This document shows positions 34,778 to 42,713 of a stretch of DNA of 64,000 nt, one piece after another. A program made the position numbers and the translations under genes. Location: the NCBI RefSeq assembly GCF_900107585.1, contig NZ_FNQM01000005.1, positions 62,001 through 126,000 of the forward strand. The letters run 5' to 3'. Numbering within the stretch: the stretch's first letter is position 1; every line of letters begins with the position of its first letter. This DNA comes from Rubrimonas cliftonensis (lineage in GTDB: Bacteria; Pseudomonadota; Alphaproteobacteria; Rhodobacterales; Rhodobacteraceae). The notes below the pieces were generated by a model. The model saw only the letters and a program-made list of their open reading frames with translations. It had not been told where the DNA came from and searched no databases.

Positions 34778-36301
34778 TTGCGGCGGTGGCGGCTGCGCCT
34801 CGCCGCAGGGTTCGCCGCGCTCGCGGCGCTGGCGCTGGCGCTGGCGATGCTCGCCAGGGCCGAGAACGGCGTGCTGCGCGACGAGATTTTCGTGGGCGAG
34901 ACGCCCGTGACCGTAAGCCGCCCGTCGGCGCCGGCCGCGGTCCCTGCGCCGGCGGTGGTCGTGGCCCACGGCTTCTCCGGCTCGCGCCAGTTGATGCGCG
35001 CGATCTCCACGGCGCTGGCGCAGGCGGGATATGTCGTCGTCAGCTTCGACTTCCTCGGCCATGGCCGGCATCCGCGCCCGATGGCCGGCGACGTGACCGC
35101 GGTGGACGGCGCCACCGCGGGCATCCTCGCGCAGCTCGGGCAGGTGACGGCGGCCGCGCGCGGCCTTGACGGCGTGGACGGGCGCATCGCGCTGCTGGGC
35201 CATTCGATGGCGGGCGACGTGATCGCGCGGCTGGCCGTGGAGCAGGGGCGGGGCGTGACGGCGACGATCGCCGTGTCGGCCTTCTCGCCTGTCGTGGCGG
35301 CGGATCGGCCCGGCAACCTGCTGATGATCGCCGGCGCCTGGGAGGGCGCGCTCGCCGACTGGGCGCTCGAGCGCACCCGAGCCCACGCCGGATCCGAAGC
35401 CGTGTTCGGCGTCACCTACGGCGCGCACGCCGAGCATGGCGCGCGACGCGCCGCGCTCGCGCCCGGCGTCGAGCACATCGGCGTGCTCTACAGTCCCGCG
35501 ACCGTCCGCGAGGCCGTCGCATGGCTCGACGCCGCCTTCGACAGGGAGCGCGCTTCGCCGCCGGTCTCGCCGCGGGGCCCGTGGATACTGCTGATGCTCG
35601 GCGCGCTGGTGGCGCTGGCCTGGCCGCTCGCGGCGCTGCTGCCGCCGGGCCCGGCCCGCGCCGGGGCGGGGCTCGGCGGCTGGCGCTTCTGGGCTGTCGC
35701 CGCTGGCCCGGCGATTGCGACGCCGCTGCTCGCAACGGCGATGGACGTCCGCTTCCTGCCGGTGGTCGTCGGCGACTATCTGGCGCTGCACTTCGCGCTC
35801 TACGGCGCGTTGACCGCCCTGGGGCTGTGGCTGGCCGGCGCCGCGCGGCCGCCGCGCGCCGCGTTCGCGCGTGCGGCGCTGCCCGCCCTCCTGGTCGCGG
35901 CCTTCGCGCTCGGCGCCCTGGGGCCGGCGCTCGACGCCCATGTGTCGAGCTTCTGGCCGGTGGAGGCGCGCCTGCCGATCATCGCCGCGCTGCTCGTGGG
36001 CATGTCGCCGTGGTTTCTGGCGGACGAATGGCTGACGCGCGCCCCGGCGGCGCCGCGCCTCGCCTACGCCGCCACGAAGCTGCTGTTTCTCGGGTCTCTG
36101 GCCGGAGCGGTGGCGCTGGATCTCGAGCGGCTGTTCTTCCTCATCATCCTGACGCCGGCGCTGCTGATCTTCTTTCTCGTCTATGGCCTGTTCAGCGGCT
36201 GGGCATGGCGGCGGACCGGGGAGCCGTGGGCGGGAGGGCTGGCCAACGCCGCGGTGTTCGCCTGGGCGATCGGCGTGACGTTTCCGATGGTCGCGGGCTG
36301 A
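34778..36301 (+). CDS. Alpha/beta-hydrolase with N- and C-terminal membrane segments
   Basis: The protein has one N-terminal membrane helix, an extracytoplasmic alpha/beta-hydrolase domain with the VVVAHGFSGSRQLM oxyanion region, SFDFLGHGRHPRP and the nucleophile elbow LLGHSMAGD, then about six membrane helices covering the last 260 residues. The fusion of a dienelactone-hydrolase-like domain to a multi-pass tail is known only as an uncharacterised family. The start is uncertain: a TTG at 34778 puts the membrane helix first; an ATG at 34670 would overlap the start of the divergent transporter gene. Confidence 0.75.
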   Translation: MRRWRLRLAAGFAALAALALALAMLARAENGVLRDEIFVGETPVTVSRPSAPAAVPAPAVVVAHGFSGSRQLMRAISTALAQAGYVVVSFDFLGHGRHPRPMAGDVTAVDGATAGILAQLGQVTAAARGLDGVDGRIALLGHSMAGDVIARLAVEQGRGVTATIAVSAFSPVVAADRPGNLLMIAGAWEGALADWALERTRAHAGSEAVFGVTYGAHAEHGARRAALAPGVEHIGVLYSPATVREAVAWLDAAFDRERASPPVSPRGPWILLMLGALVALAWPLAALLPPGPARAGAGLGGWRFWAVAAGPAIATPLLATAMDVRFLPVVVGDYLALHFALYGALTALGLWLAGAARPPRAAFARAALPALLVAAFALGALGPALDAHVSSFWPVEARLPIIAALLVGMSPWFLADEWLTRAPAAPRLAYAATKLLFLGSLAGAVALDLERLFFLIILTPALLIFFLVYGLFSGWAWRRTGEPWAGGLANAAVFAWAIGVTFPMVAG

Positions 36302-36335
36302 AGCCGCGCGCGCGCCTGGTGGTTCGCAAGTGCGG

Positions 36336-37088
36336 TCAGTCGCCCGCCTCGGCCGCCAGCGCGGCGAGGTCCGGGACCGAGACGCTGCGGGCGTCCGAGA
36401 ACGCCAGCACGCCCTCCGCCCGCAGCCGCGTCATGTGGCGGCTGACGGTCTCGATGGTGAGGCCGAGATACTCCGCCATCTCGCCGCGCGTCAGCGGCAG
36501 CGGAAAGCAGAACGGCGCCCCATCCGGCAGGCCCGCCGGCGCCGCGCGGCGCGCGCGGCCGGCCAGCGCCATCAGGAAGGTCGCGATGCGCTCGCGCGCC
36601 GTCTTGCGCCCGAGCAGCAGCAGCCATTCGCGCGCCGCGTCGAGCTCGGTCAGCGTCATGTCGAGCAGGCGCTTCTCGAGCTGCGGCGTCTCGCGCAGCA
36701 GGGTCTCGAAGGGCTGGCGCTGGAACAGGCAGAGCTGCACCTCGGTCGCGGCGGTCGCGTCATAGGCGGCCTCCGCGCGGCCCGGGTGGCCGACGAAGTC
36801 GCCCGGAAACAGCAGGCCCACCATCTGGGCGCGCCCGTCGGGCAGGGACTTGGTGAGCTTGACCACGCCGCGCACGATGCTGCCGACCATCGGCGACACC
36901 TCGCCGGCGGCGAGGATGTCGCGTCCGGCCGGATATTCCCGGTAGGTCTTGATCGCCGAAAGCGCGTCCAGCGCGTCGCCGTCGCAGTAGGCGCAGACGG
37001 CGCGCTCGCGGATCGGGCAGTCGCCGCAGGCGACGTGGGAGAAGCGCGGCGCGCCCGAACCGTCCTGAGGCATGGCTAGGGCGCGCAT
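36336..37088 (-). CDS. fnrL: FnrL-type oxygen-sensing Crp/Fnr regulator
   Basis: A 250-residue 4Fe-4S regulator that is active without oxygen and in purple bacteria controls cbb3 oxidase, haem and bacteriochlorophyll genes. It has the N-terminal cysteine cluster CGDCPIRERAVCAYC (C21, C24, C32, C35), a further cysteine in EVQLCLFQ, the cyclic-nucleotide-binding-like fold, and an HTH with TRGEMAEYLGLTIETVSRHM, whose E-SR residues recognise TTGAT half-sites. The ATG at 37088 has GGGGGGAA upstream. Its position 4.6 kb from the photosynthesis cluster fits its role. Confidence 0.9.
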   Translation of the reverse strand: MRALAMPQDGSGAPRFSHVACGDCPIRERAVCAYCDGDALDALSAIKTYREYPAGRDILAAGEVSPMVGSIVRGVVKLTKSLPDGRAQMVGLLFPGDFVGHPGRAEAAYDATAATEVQLCLFQRQPFETLLRETPQLEKRLLDMTLTELDAAREWLLLLGRKTARERIATFLMALAGRARRAAPAGLPDGAPFCFPLPLTRGEMAEYLGLTIETVSRHMTRLRAEGVLAFSDARSVSVPDLAALAAEAGD

Positions 37089-37283
37089 GGCACCGTTCCC
37101 CCCGAAAATGCTGAGACAAGACTAACGCGCCGCCGCCGCCCGGTCGATCCGCCCGCTTGCAGGCGCCTTGTCGCAGGGGTGCGCCGCGCCGCCGCCGGTC
37201 GGCCGGGTTCACGGCGGCGCGGTTCGCGGGCATAGTCGAGGCTGAGGCCGCCGACGGGGCGCGCCGCAGTGGGCGACCTGGCC

Positions 37284-38153
37284 ATGGCGAAGACGGTGAT
37301 CGGAGCAGCATTGGCCGCGGCGCTCGCCGCCGCCGCCGCCTTCGCTGCGGACGATGGCGGTCCGGCGAAGAACCGCTTCGGCGCGCTGACCGGGCCGGCG
37401 TCCGGCGCGCCCGAGGCCATCGGCGGCTACGCGCGCGGATGCCTCGCCGGGGCCGCCGCGCTGCCCGAGGACGGGCCGGGGTGGCAGACGATGCGCCCCA
37501 GCCGGAACCGCGCCTGGGGCCATCCCGAGACCGTCGCCTTCGTCGCGCGGCTCGGCGAGGCGTCGCTGGCGCTGGGCTGGCCCGGCGTGCTGGTCGGAGA
37601 CATGAGCCAGCCGCGGGGCGGGCCGATGACGTCCGGCCACGCGTCCCATCAGGTGGGACTCGACGTCGACATCTGGCTGACGCGGCCCGGCGAGGAGCGT
37701 ATGAGCCGCGCGGAGCGCGAGAGCCGCTCCGCCGTGAACAAGGTCGCGCCGGACCGGCGCCGCGTCGCCGCCTCCTGGACCGACGACCACGCCCGGCTCA
37801 TCCGCGCCGCCGCGCGGGATCCCGGCGTCGCGCGCATCTTCGTCAACGCGGCGATCAAGGCGGAGCTGTGCCGCTGGGCGCCGCCCGGCGACCGGGAATG
37901 GCTGAGCCGCGTAAGGCCGTGGTGGGGCCACGACCATCATTTCCATGTGCGGCTCGCCTGTCCCGCCGGCTCGCCGTCCTGCGAGGACCAGGCGCCGCCG
38001 GCGGCCGGAGACGGGTGCGACGCGACGCTCGACTGGTGGTTCTCCGACGAGGCACTCAATCCTCCGCCGCCGAAGGAGCCGCCAAAGCCGCGCCGCCCGC
38101 TCTCGATGGCCGATCTGCCGCCGGCCTGCGCGGCCGTCGCGAGCGCGCCCTGA
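37284..38153 (+). CDS. mepA: MepA-like penicillin-insensitive murein endopeptidase
   Basis: A periplasmic zinc endopeptidase of the LAS family (M74) that cuts D-Ala-mDAP cross-links. The 289-residue protein has a signal peptide, NRAWGHPETV, the zinc-site stretch TSGHASHQVGLDVDIWL (HxxxxxxD), and the conserved PWWGHDHHFHVRL with the other zinc ligands. Six cysteines fit the known disulfides. The C-terminal tail is Pro-rich. The next gene may begin within or just after its stop. Confidence 0.92.
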   Translation: MAKTVIGAALAAALAAAAAFAADDGGPAKNRFGALTGPASGAPEAIGGYARGCLAGAAALPEDGPGWQTMRPSRNRAWGHPETVAFVARLGEASLALGWPGVLVGDMSQPRGGPMTSGHASHQVGLDVDIWLTRPGEERMSRAERESRSAVNKVAPDRRRVAASWTDDHARLIRAAARDPGVARIFVNAAIKAELCRWAPPGDREWLSRVRPWWGHDHHFHVRLACPAGSPSCEDQAPPAAGDGCDATLDWWFSDEALNPPPPKEPPKPRRPLSMADLPPACAAVASAP

Positions 38154-38194
38154 CCGCCCGCGGGAGGCGCAGGGCGAGGCCGGCCGCATCCGTC

Positions 38195-39298
38195 TTGCGC
38201 CGGGCGGGGCTCGGAGCGCTGTCGCTGGCCTTCGCCGCCGCAGCCGCGATCGCGGCCGCTCCCGCTCCCGCGCCGGCGCGGACGGCCGAGGCCCCGGATC
38301 TGCTCGCCGCCGCCGCGACGTCTCCTGCGGGTGCGCCTGGCGAGGCGGCCGGCCTCGCGCCGCAAGCGGCCCCGCCGCCGGCGCCGAGGCCGCGGCGCGC
38401 CGGCGCGCCGGCGACGGCATGGGCCGCGATCGAGGTGGAGGCCCGCCCGCTCGCATGGGCCGCGCGGGGTGCGGTGGGGTTGCGCGTGACGGGCGCCTTC
38501 GTCCTGACGTCCGACGATCCGCGATTCGGCGGCCTGTCGGGCGTCGTGGTCGAGCCCGACGGTTCCGGCGTCGTGTTCGTCAGCGACCGGGGGCTTCTCG
38601 TGAAGGCCCGCCTGAACCGCAGGGACGGCGCCCTCGCCGGCCTCGTCGCGGCCGAGGCCGCGCAGCCGCCTGGTCCGGACGGCGCGCCGAGACCCTGGGG
38701 CGCCGACGACGCCGAGGCGCTGACGCGGCTGCCCGACGGCGCGCTCGCGGTCGCCTTCGAGGGGCCGTCGCGCATCTGGCGCCTGCCGGGCGACGGCGCC
38801 GCCGCCGGTCGCTCCGTCGAGATCGACGCGCCGCCGGCCTTTGCGGCCCTGCAGCGCAACAGCGGTCTGGAGGCCCTGGCGGCGGGGCCGGACGGCGCTC
38901 TCTACGCCATCCCCGAGCGCTCGGGCGCGCTCGAGCGGCCGTTCCCCGTGCATCGCCGCGCGCCGTCGGGCGCGTGGAGCGTCGGCGCGCTGCCGCGCGC
39001 GGCTCCGTTCCTGGTGACGGATGCGGCGATCGAGCCCGAAGGCCGGACCCTCTATGTGCTGGAGCGCGACTTCGCCCTGCTGTCGGGCGGGTTCTCGTGG
39101 CGGGTCCGCGCCGCCGACCTCTCCGACTGGCCCATGCTGGCGCCGCGGACGGTGCTGACGGTCAACGGCGGCGTCGACAACATGGAGGGTCTCTCGGTCT
39201 GGCGGGACGCCGGCGGCGCCACGCGCCTGCTGATCGTCGCTGACGACAACTTCCAGCCGCTCCAGCGCACGCTTCTGCTCGAGCTGGCGCTGGACTGA
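38195..39298 (+). CDS. Exported esterase-like (phytase-like) domain protein
   Basis: A 367-residue protein with a signal peptide (about 1-30), an Ala/Pro-rich linker and a beta-propeller of the phytase-like esterase family. Family-like stretches are FGGLSGVVVEPDGSGVVFVSDRG, GADDAEALTRLPDGALAVAFEG, RNSGLEALAAGPDGALYAIPE and VDNMEGLSVWRDAGG. Substrate unknown. I chose a TTG at 38195 because a good signal peptide follows at once (MRRAGLGALSL); the frame remains open into the end of mepA, so a CTG overlapping the mepA stop is an alternative. Probably cotranscribed with mepA. Confidence 0.75.
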   Translation: MRRAGLGALSLAFAAAAAIAAAPAPAPARTAEAPDLLAAAATSPAGAPGEAAGLAPQAAPPPAPRPRRAGAPATAWAAIEVEARPLAWAARGAVGLRVTGAFVLTSDDPRFGGLSGVVVEPDGSGVVFVSDRGLLVKARLNRRDGALAGLVAAEAAQPPGPDGAPRPWGADDAEALTRLPDGALAVAFEGPSRIWRLPGDGAAAGRSVEIDAPPAFAALQRNSGLEALAAGPDGALYAIPERSGALERPFPVHRRAPSGAWSVGALPRAAPFLVTDAAIEPEGRTLYVLERDFALLSGGFSWRVRAADLSDWPMLAPRTVLTVNGGVDNMEGLSVWRDAGGATRLLIVADDNFQPLQRTLLLELALD

Positions 39299-39301
39299 CC
39301 C

Positions 39302-40093
39302 TCAGCGCAGCCGCGGGGGCGTCTGGGGCGTCTGGGGCGTCTGGGCGCCCGCGGCGTCGTCCGGCGGCGACGGCGGCGCATGCAGCGGCAGGCCGACGCG
39401 CGCCGCGGCCCTGAGCAGTTCGTCTCCTGCCGAGAGCGCCGCCGCGTCGACCGCCTCCCCCGCCGGCGCATGGGGCGCCGCCGCGGCGGCGAGCGCCGCG
39501 CAAAGGCCCTCGGCCGCGCGTCTGGCGGCGGGGGCGAGCGCCACCAGCGCGACAAGTCCGCCGGGGCCGGTCTCGGCAGGTCCGTCGCGACCGAGGCGCA
39601 CGAGCCACGCCTCCGCGATCAGGCCCGGAAACGCCGCCGCCCGCGCCGCCAGCGCTGCGGGCAGGGCCGGGTCGACGCCCTGCGGCGGCCCGAGCCGCAG
39701 CGGCCCCGCCAGCGCCTCCGCCTCCAGCCGGCCGCCCATCTCGGCGGCGAGCCAGCCGATCGCCGCGGCGTCAAGAAGCTGCGCCGAGGGCGCGTCGCCG
39801 AAGTTGAGGCCCAGTCCCAGCCCCGCGCGCGCCAGCGCCGCCGCCAGGGCGCGGCCCGAAAGCGAGACGTACTCGGTCGGCCCCTCGAAGAACGCCGCCA
39901 TCCGCGCGTCGTCGTCGAAAGCGAGCGCCGCGGGCCCTTCGGAGAAGTCGAAGGCGAGCGGCGCGCCGGCCTCGCCCGGTTGCACGGGAACGCAGAGCTC
40001 GGTCTCCAGCAGCAGCGCGAAGAACCGTAGCCGCGCGTCCTCGCCGCCGCCGTCGGCGTCGACGGCCAGCCACGCCGCGTCGAGCGGCGTCAC
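39302..40093 (-). CDS. SseB-like N-terminal domain protein
   Basis: A 263-residue cytosolic protein. The first half follows the SseB pattern (FFALLLETELCVPV, then ALAFDDDARMAAFFEGPTEYVSLSG and NFGDAPSAQLLDAAAIGWL), in which a short alpha/beta domain recurs in many bacteria without a fixed function. The C-terminus ends in TPQTPQTPP, encoded by a 9-bp tandem repeat (39316-39342). Its GTG start overlaps the glycosyltransferase stop (GTGA), so both are translated together. Confidence 0.75.
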   Translation of the reverse strand: MTPLDAAWLAVDADGGGEDARLRFFALLLETELCVPVQPGEAGAPLAFDFSEGPAALAFDDDARMAAFFEGPTEYVSLSGRALAAALARAGLGLGLNFGDAPSAQLLDAAAIGWLAAEMGGRLEAEALAGPLRLGPPQGVDPALPAALAARAAAFPGLIAEAWLVRLGRDGPAETGPGGLVALVALAPAARRAAEGLCAALAAAAAPHAPAGEAVDAAALSAGDELLRAAARVGLPLHAPPSPPDDAAGAQTPQTPQTPPRLR

Positions 40094-41199
40094 GGCGCCC
40101 GTTCCCCGCGCCCGGCGTCGAGGCGGCCGGCGTGCGGCCCGCCCCGCGCTTCGGCGAGCGCGGCGGACAGGGCGCCCGCGACGACGCGGGCCGTCTCCTC
40201 CCAGCCCGGAAAGCGCGCCGCGCGCGCGCGGGCGGCGGCGGCGAGCCGACGACGCTCGGCCCCATCGTCGAGCAGCCCCGCGAGCGCCCCGGCCAGCGCT
40301 TCGGCGTCGTCCACCGGCGTCAGGACGCCGGCCGGTCCGACCACTTCGCGGGCCGCCGGGATGTCCGCCGCAGCCACCGGCAGACCCGCCGCCATCGCCT
40401 CGGCGAACACCATGCCGTAGCCTTCATGGCGCGAGGGCAGGCAGAAGATCGTCGCGCCGGCGTAGGCGTCGGCCAGCGTCTCCGGCGCCATGGCGCCCTC
40501 GATCGCGATGCGCGGCGCGAGACCCAGCGCCTGCGCCTTCGCCGCGAGGCTGCGCTCCCAGTCCGGAGCCATGCCGCGGGCGCCGCACCAGCGCGCCCGC
40601 CAGGGCCGCGCGCCGAGCAGCGCCAGCGCGTCGAGCAGCGCGTCATGGCCCTTGCGCGGCGTCAGCGAGGCGACGGTGAGGATGACGGGCGGCGCCGCGT
40701 CGCCCCTCGCGGGCTCGGCCGGAATCGTCAGCCCCGGCGTCGCCGTCGAAACCCGCTCCGCCGGAACGCCGAAAAGCTCGATCACGTCGCGGGCCGTCGC
40801 CGCGCTGGTCGTCACCACCCTGAACGCCAGGGCGAGCGCGGCCGCCTCGCTCCCGCGAAGCCGGTCGGCGGTCGACGGGGCGAGCCCGGTCTCCAGGCAG
40901 AGCGGATGATGCGTCAGCGCGACGATCGGAGCCCTCACCGCCGCGAGGCCCCCGGCGGGCAGGGCGCCGTAGGCGAGACCGTCGATCAGCAGCGGCCTGT
41001 CCGCCGGAGCGGCGGCCAGCGCGGCCAGCGCGCCAGCCACGGCGTCCGGCGAGGCCAGCGGGAAGCCGCCGGGCAGCGGCAGCAGGTCGAGCGCCAGCCC
41101 GACCGAGGGCGCCGCGGCGAGAAGCGCACGCGCATAGGCGTAGCCGCCGGTCGGGGCGTCGATGTCGCCCGGCACGGCGAAGGCGGCGCTGAGCGCCAT
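40090..41199 (-). CDS. GT4-family glycosyltransferase
   Basis: A 369-residue retaining glycosyltransferase of the GT-B fold. It has the nucleotide-sugar site ILTVASLTPRKGHDALLDAL, and the E-x7-E motif with donor contacts in LPSRHEGYGMVFAEAMAAGLPVAA split across LPSRHEGYGMVFAE and AMAAGLPVAA. The ATG at 41199 begins right at the conserved first strand. The acceptor is not known. It is 40 bases downstream of the PTPS-like gene and overlaps sseB-like, suggesting one transcript. Confidence 0.87.
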   Translation of the reverse strand: MALSAAFAVPGDIDAPTGGYAYARALLAAAPSVGLALDLLPLPGGFPLASPDAVAGALAALAAAPADRPLLIDGLAYGALPAGGLAAVRAPIVALTHHPLCLETGLAPSTADRLRGSEAAALALAFRVVTTSAATARDVIELFGVPAERVSTATPGLTIPAEPARGDAAPPVILTVASLTPRKGHDALLDALALLGARPWRARWCGARGMAPDWERSLAAKAQALGLAPRIAIEGAMAPETLADAYAGATIFCLPSRHEGYGMVFAEAMAAGLPVAAADIPAAREVVGPAGVLTPVDDAEALAGALAGLLDDGAERRRLAAAARARAARFPGWEETARVVAGALSAALAEARGGPHAGRLDAGRGERAP

Positions 41200-41239
41200 G
41201 GTGGCCCGCCCCGTCCGGGCCCGGACCGGCCCCCTCCCC

Positions 41240-41653
41240 TCAGACCGGCCCTTCGAACCAGGCGCGGGCGACGTGGCTCTCGTTGAGGGTGACGCGGATG
41301 CGCTGCACGCCATCGCCGCCCGGCCCGAGGCCGCCGGCCCGCTTCGCCTCGGCGATGCGCTCGAAGATGAAGCGGCAGAGCCATTCCGTCGTCGTCAGCT
41401 CGCCCTTCGTCTCGGGGGCCGCGTCGAGGTTCTGGTAGTTCAGCGGCTTGAGCGCCGCCTTCAGCGCGTCATGCGCCCGGCCGATGTCGACCACGATGCG
41501 GTCCTCGGTCAGCGTCTCGCGCATGAAGCAGACGTCGACGACATAGGTGGCGCCGTGCATCCCCTGCGCCGGGCCGAACACCTCGCCGGGCAGGGAGTGG
41601 GCGATCAGCATATGGTCGCGGACTTCGACGGCGTACATCCCGGCTGCGGACAT
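41240..41653 (-). CDS. Atypical 6-pyruvoyl-tetrahydropterin synthase / QueD paralogue
   Basis: A 137-residue T-fold protein similar to QueD/PTPS over its whole length (VEVRDHMLIAHSL, GATYVVDVCF, DRIVVDIGRAHDALKAAL, LNYQNLDAAPETKGELTTTEWLCRFIFERI split here, and VTLNESHVARAW). The usual zinc triad HGH is HGA here, and the catalytic cysteine before it is missing (GPAQGMHGATY), so the standard QueD reaction is unlikely. It sits next to a glycosyltransferase and the crt genes. A role with a modified pterin is possible but unproven. Confidence 0.8.
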   Translation of the reverse strand: MSAAGMYAVEVRDHMLIAHSLPGEVFGPAQGMHGATYVVDVCFMRETLTEDRIVVDIGRAHDALKAALKPLNYQNLDAAPETKGELTTTEWLCRFIFERIAEAKRAGGLGPGGDGVQRIRVTLNESHVARAWFEGPV

Positions 41654-41732
41654 GGCTTGCGCTCCTTGAGGGTCGCGCATGTCATAGGCGCGCGCGGCGT
41701 CCGGTCCAACCCCCGGCGGGCGCCCGGCCCGA

Positions 41733-42713
41733 TCAGATCTGCGCGCGCGGCATGCGCCAGGGCAGCAGCAGCTTGACCCAGCGCGTCGCGAAGCGGTCGG
41801 CGTCGACCGTCTCGTGGACGGCGTGGGCCTCCTCGCCCCAGAGCCGGTTGACGAGTTCGCAGCGGGCGTAGAACGGGCTGTCCTCCAGCCGGCGGACTTC
41901 GCGCGGCGACGAGCCCTCATCCGTCTGCACCCGCCGCGCCACCCGCCAGAGCGTGCCGGGCAGGGCCGTGCGCGGCGGGGGCTCGCGCCGCTCGACCTCC
42001 CCGTTCGCGTCGAACCTCAGCGCGAGCGCCAGCCCCCCGTCCGCGCTCCCGTCCGCGCTCCCGTCCGCGCTCCCGTCCCCGCCGCCCTCTGCGCGCCCAT
42101 CGGCGCCCCGCCATGTCGCGTCGTAGAGGATCGCGCTGCGCCCGCCGGGCAGCGCCGCGCGCGACCAGTCCCACCGCGTGAAACCCGCCTCCAGCGGCGC
42201 GTCGCCCCAGTTCATGTCGAGATAGCCCGCGCCCCGCCAGCTCTGCGCCGGGCCGTCGAGTTCGACCGACACCCGCGCCGCCGGCGCGATCGGCCGCCAC
42301 CAGTGCAGGCCGTCGCGGTCGAGCCGGAACGGCTCGGCGTTGAGCGCGGTGGGCTGGAGACGGATGCGGCCGCGCACGCGCGACAGGTGCGGCACCGCCG
42401 TCTCGTCGATGTCGATGGTCAGGCCGTCGTTCTCCCAGCGCAGGGCGCTGGGACCGATCTGGAACATCTCCACGTCGCGGTGCAGCGCGTCGCGGCCGCG
42501 CTCGGTCATGGTCCAGCGCGACCTGGGGCCGTAGAGCGCGACGTTGAGGCAGATGTGGTTCTCCGGGTCGCGGCGGCCGGCCCACTTGTAGTAGGGCGAG
42601 AATACCGAGCCGACGAAGGCGATCAGCGAGACGCCGTAGCGCCCGCAGTCGCTCAGCCCGTCGACGTACCACCAGAGATAGCCGCCGGGCGGGACCGGCT
42701 GCGAGAAGTCCGG
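41733..42713 (-). CDS. crtC: Acyclic carotenoid 1,2-hydratase (hydroxyneurosporene synthase) CrtC
   Basis: CrtC adds water to the 1,2 double bond of neurosporene/lycopene in the spheroidene pathway. Conserved parts are PPGGYLWWYVDGLSDCGRYG, IAFVGSVFSPYYKWA, LNVALYGPRSRWTMTERGRD, IGPSALRWEN, GYLDMNWGDAPLEAGF and the Trp-rich core. An in-frame GSAD repeat extends one loop. The 5' boundary given is where family similarity begins: no ATG, GTG or TTG lies in frame nearby, the next one upstream being deep inside crtD. This suggests an indel or sequencing error at the junction or a rare start codon. Confidence 0.8.
   Translation of the reverse strand, partial: PDFSQPVPPGGYLWWYVDGLSDCGRYGVSLIAFVGSVFSPYYKWAGRRDPENHICLNVALYGPRSRWTMTERGRDALHRDVEMFQIGPSALRWENDGLTIDIDETAVPHLSRVRGRIRLQPTALNAEPFRLDRDGLHWWRPIAPAARVSVELDGPAQSWRGAGYLDMNWGDAPLEAGFTRWDWSRAALPGGRSAILYDATWRGADGRAEGGGDGSADGSADGSADGGLALALRFDANGEVERREPPPRTALPGTLWRVARRVQTDEGSSPREVRRLEDSPFYARCELVNRLWGEEAHAVHETVDADRFATRWVKLLLPWRMPRAQI
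42039..42074. repeat. 12-bp tandem repeat, three copies, inside crtC
   Basis: The unit GTCCGCGCTCCC is repeated exactly three times and encodes GSAD-type residues in a loop of CrtC, lengthening the protein compared with relatives. Confidence 0.9.

Noticed and set aside
37157-38194. Long N-terminal part of the phytase-like frame
   Set aside because: It is the out-of-frame shadow of mepA; a signal peptide begins at the TTG at 38195.
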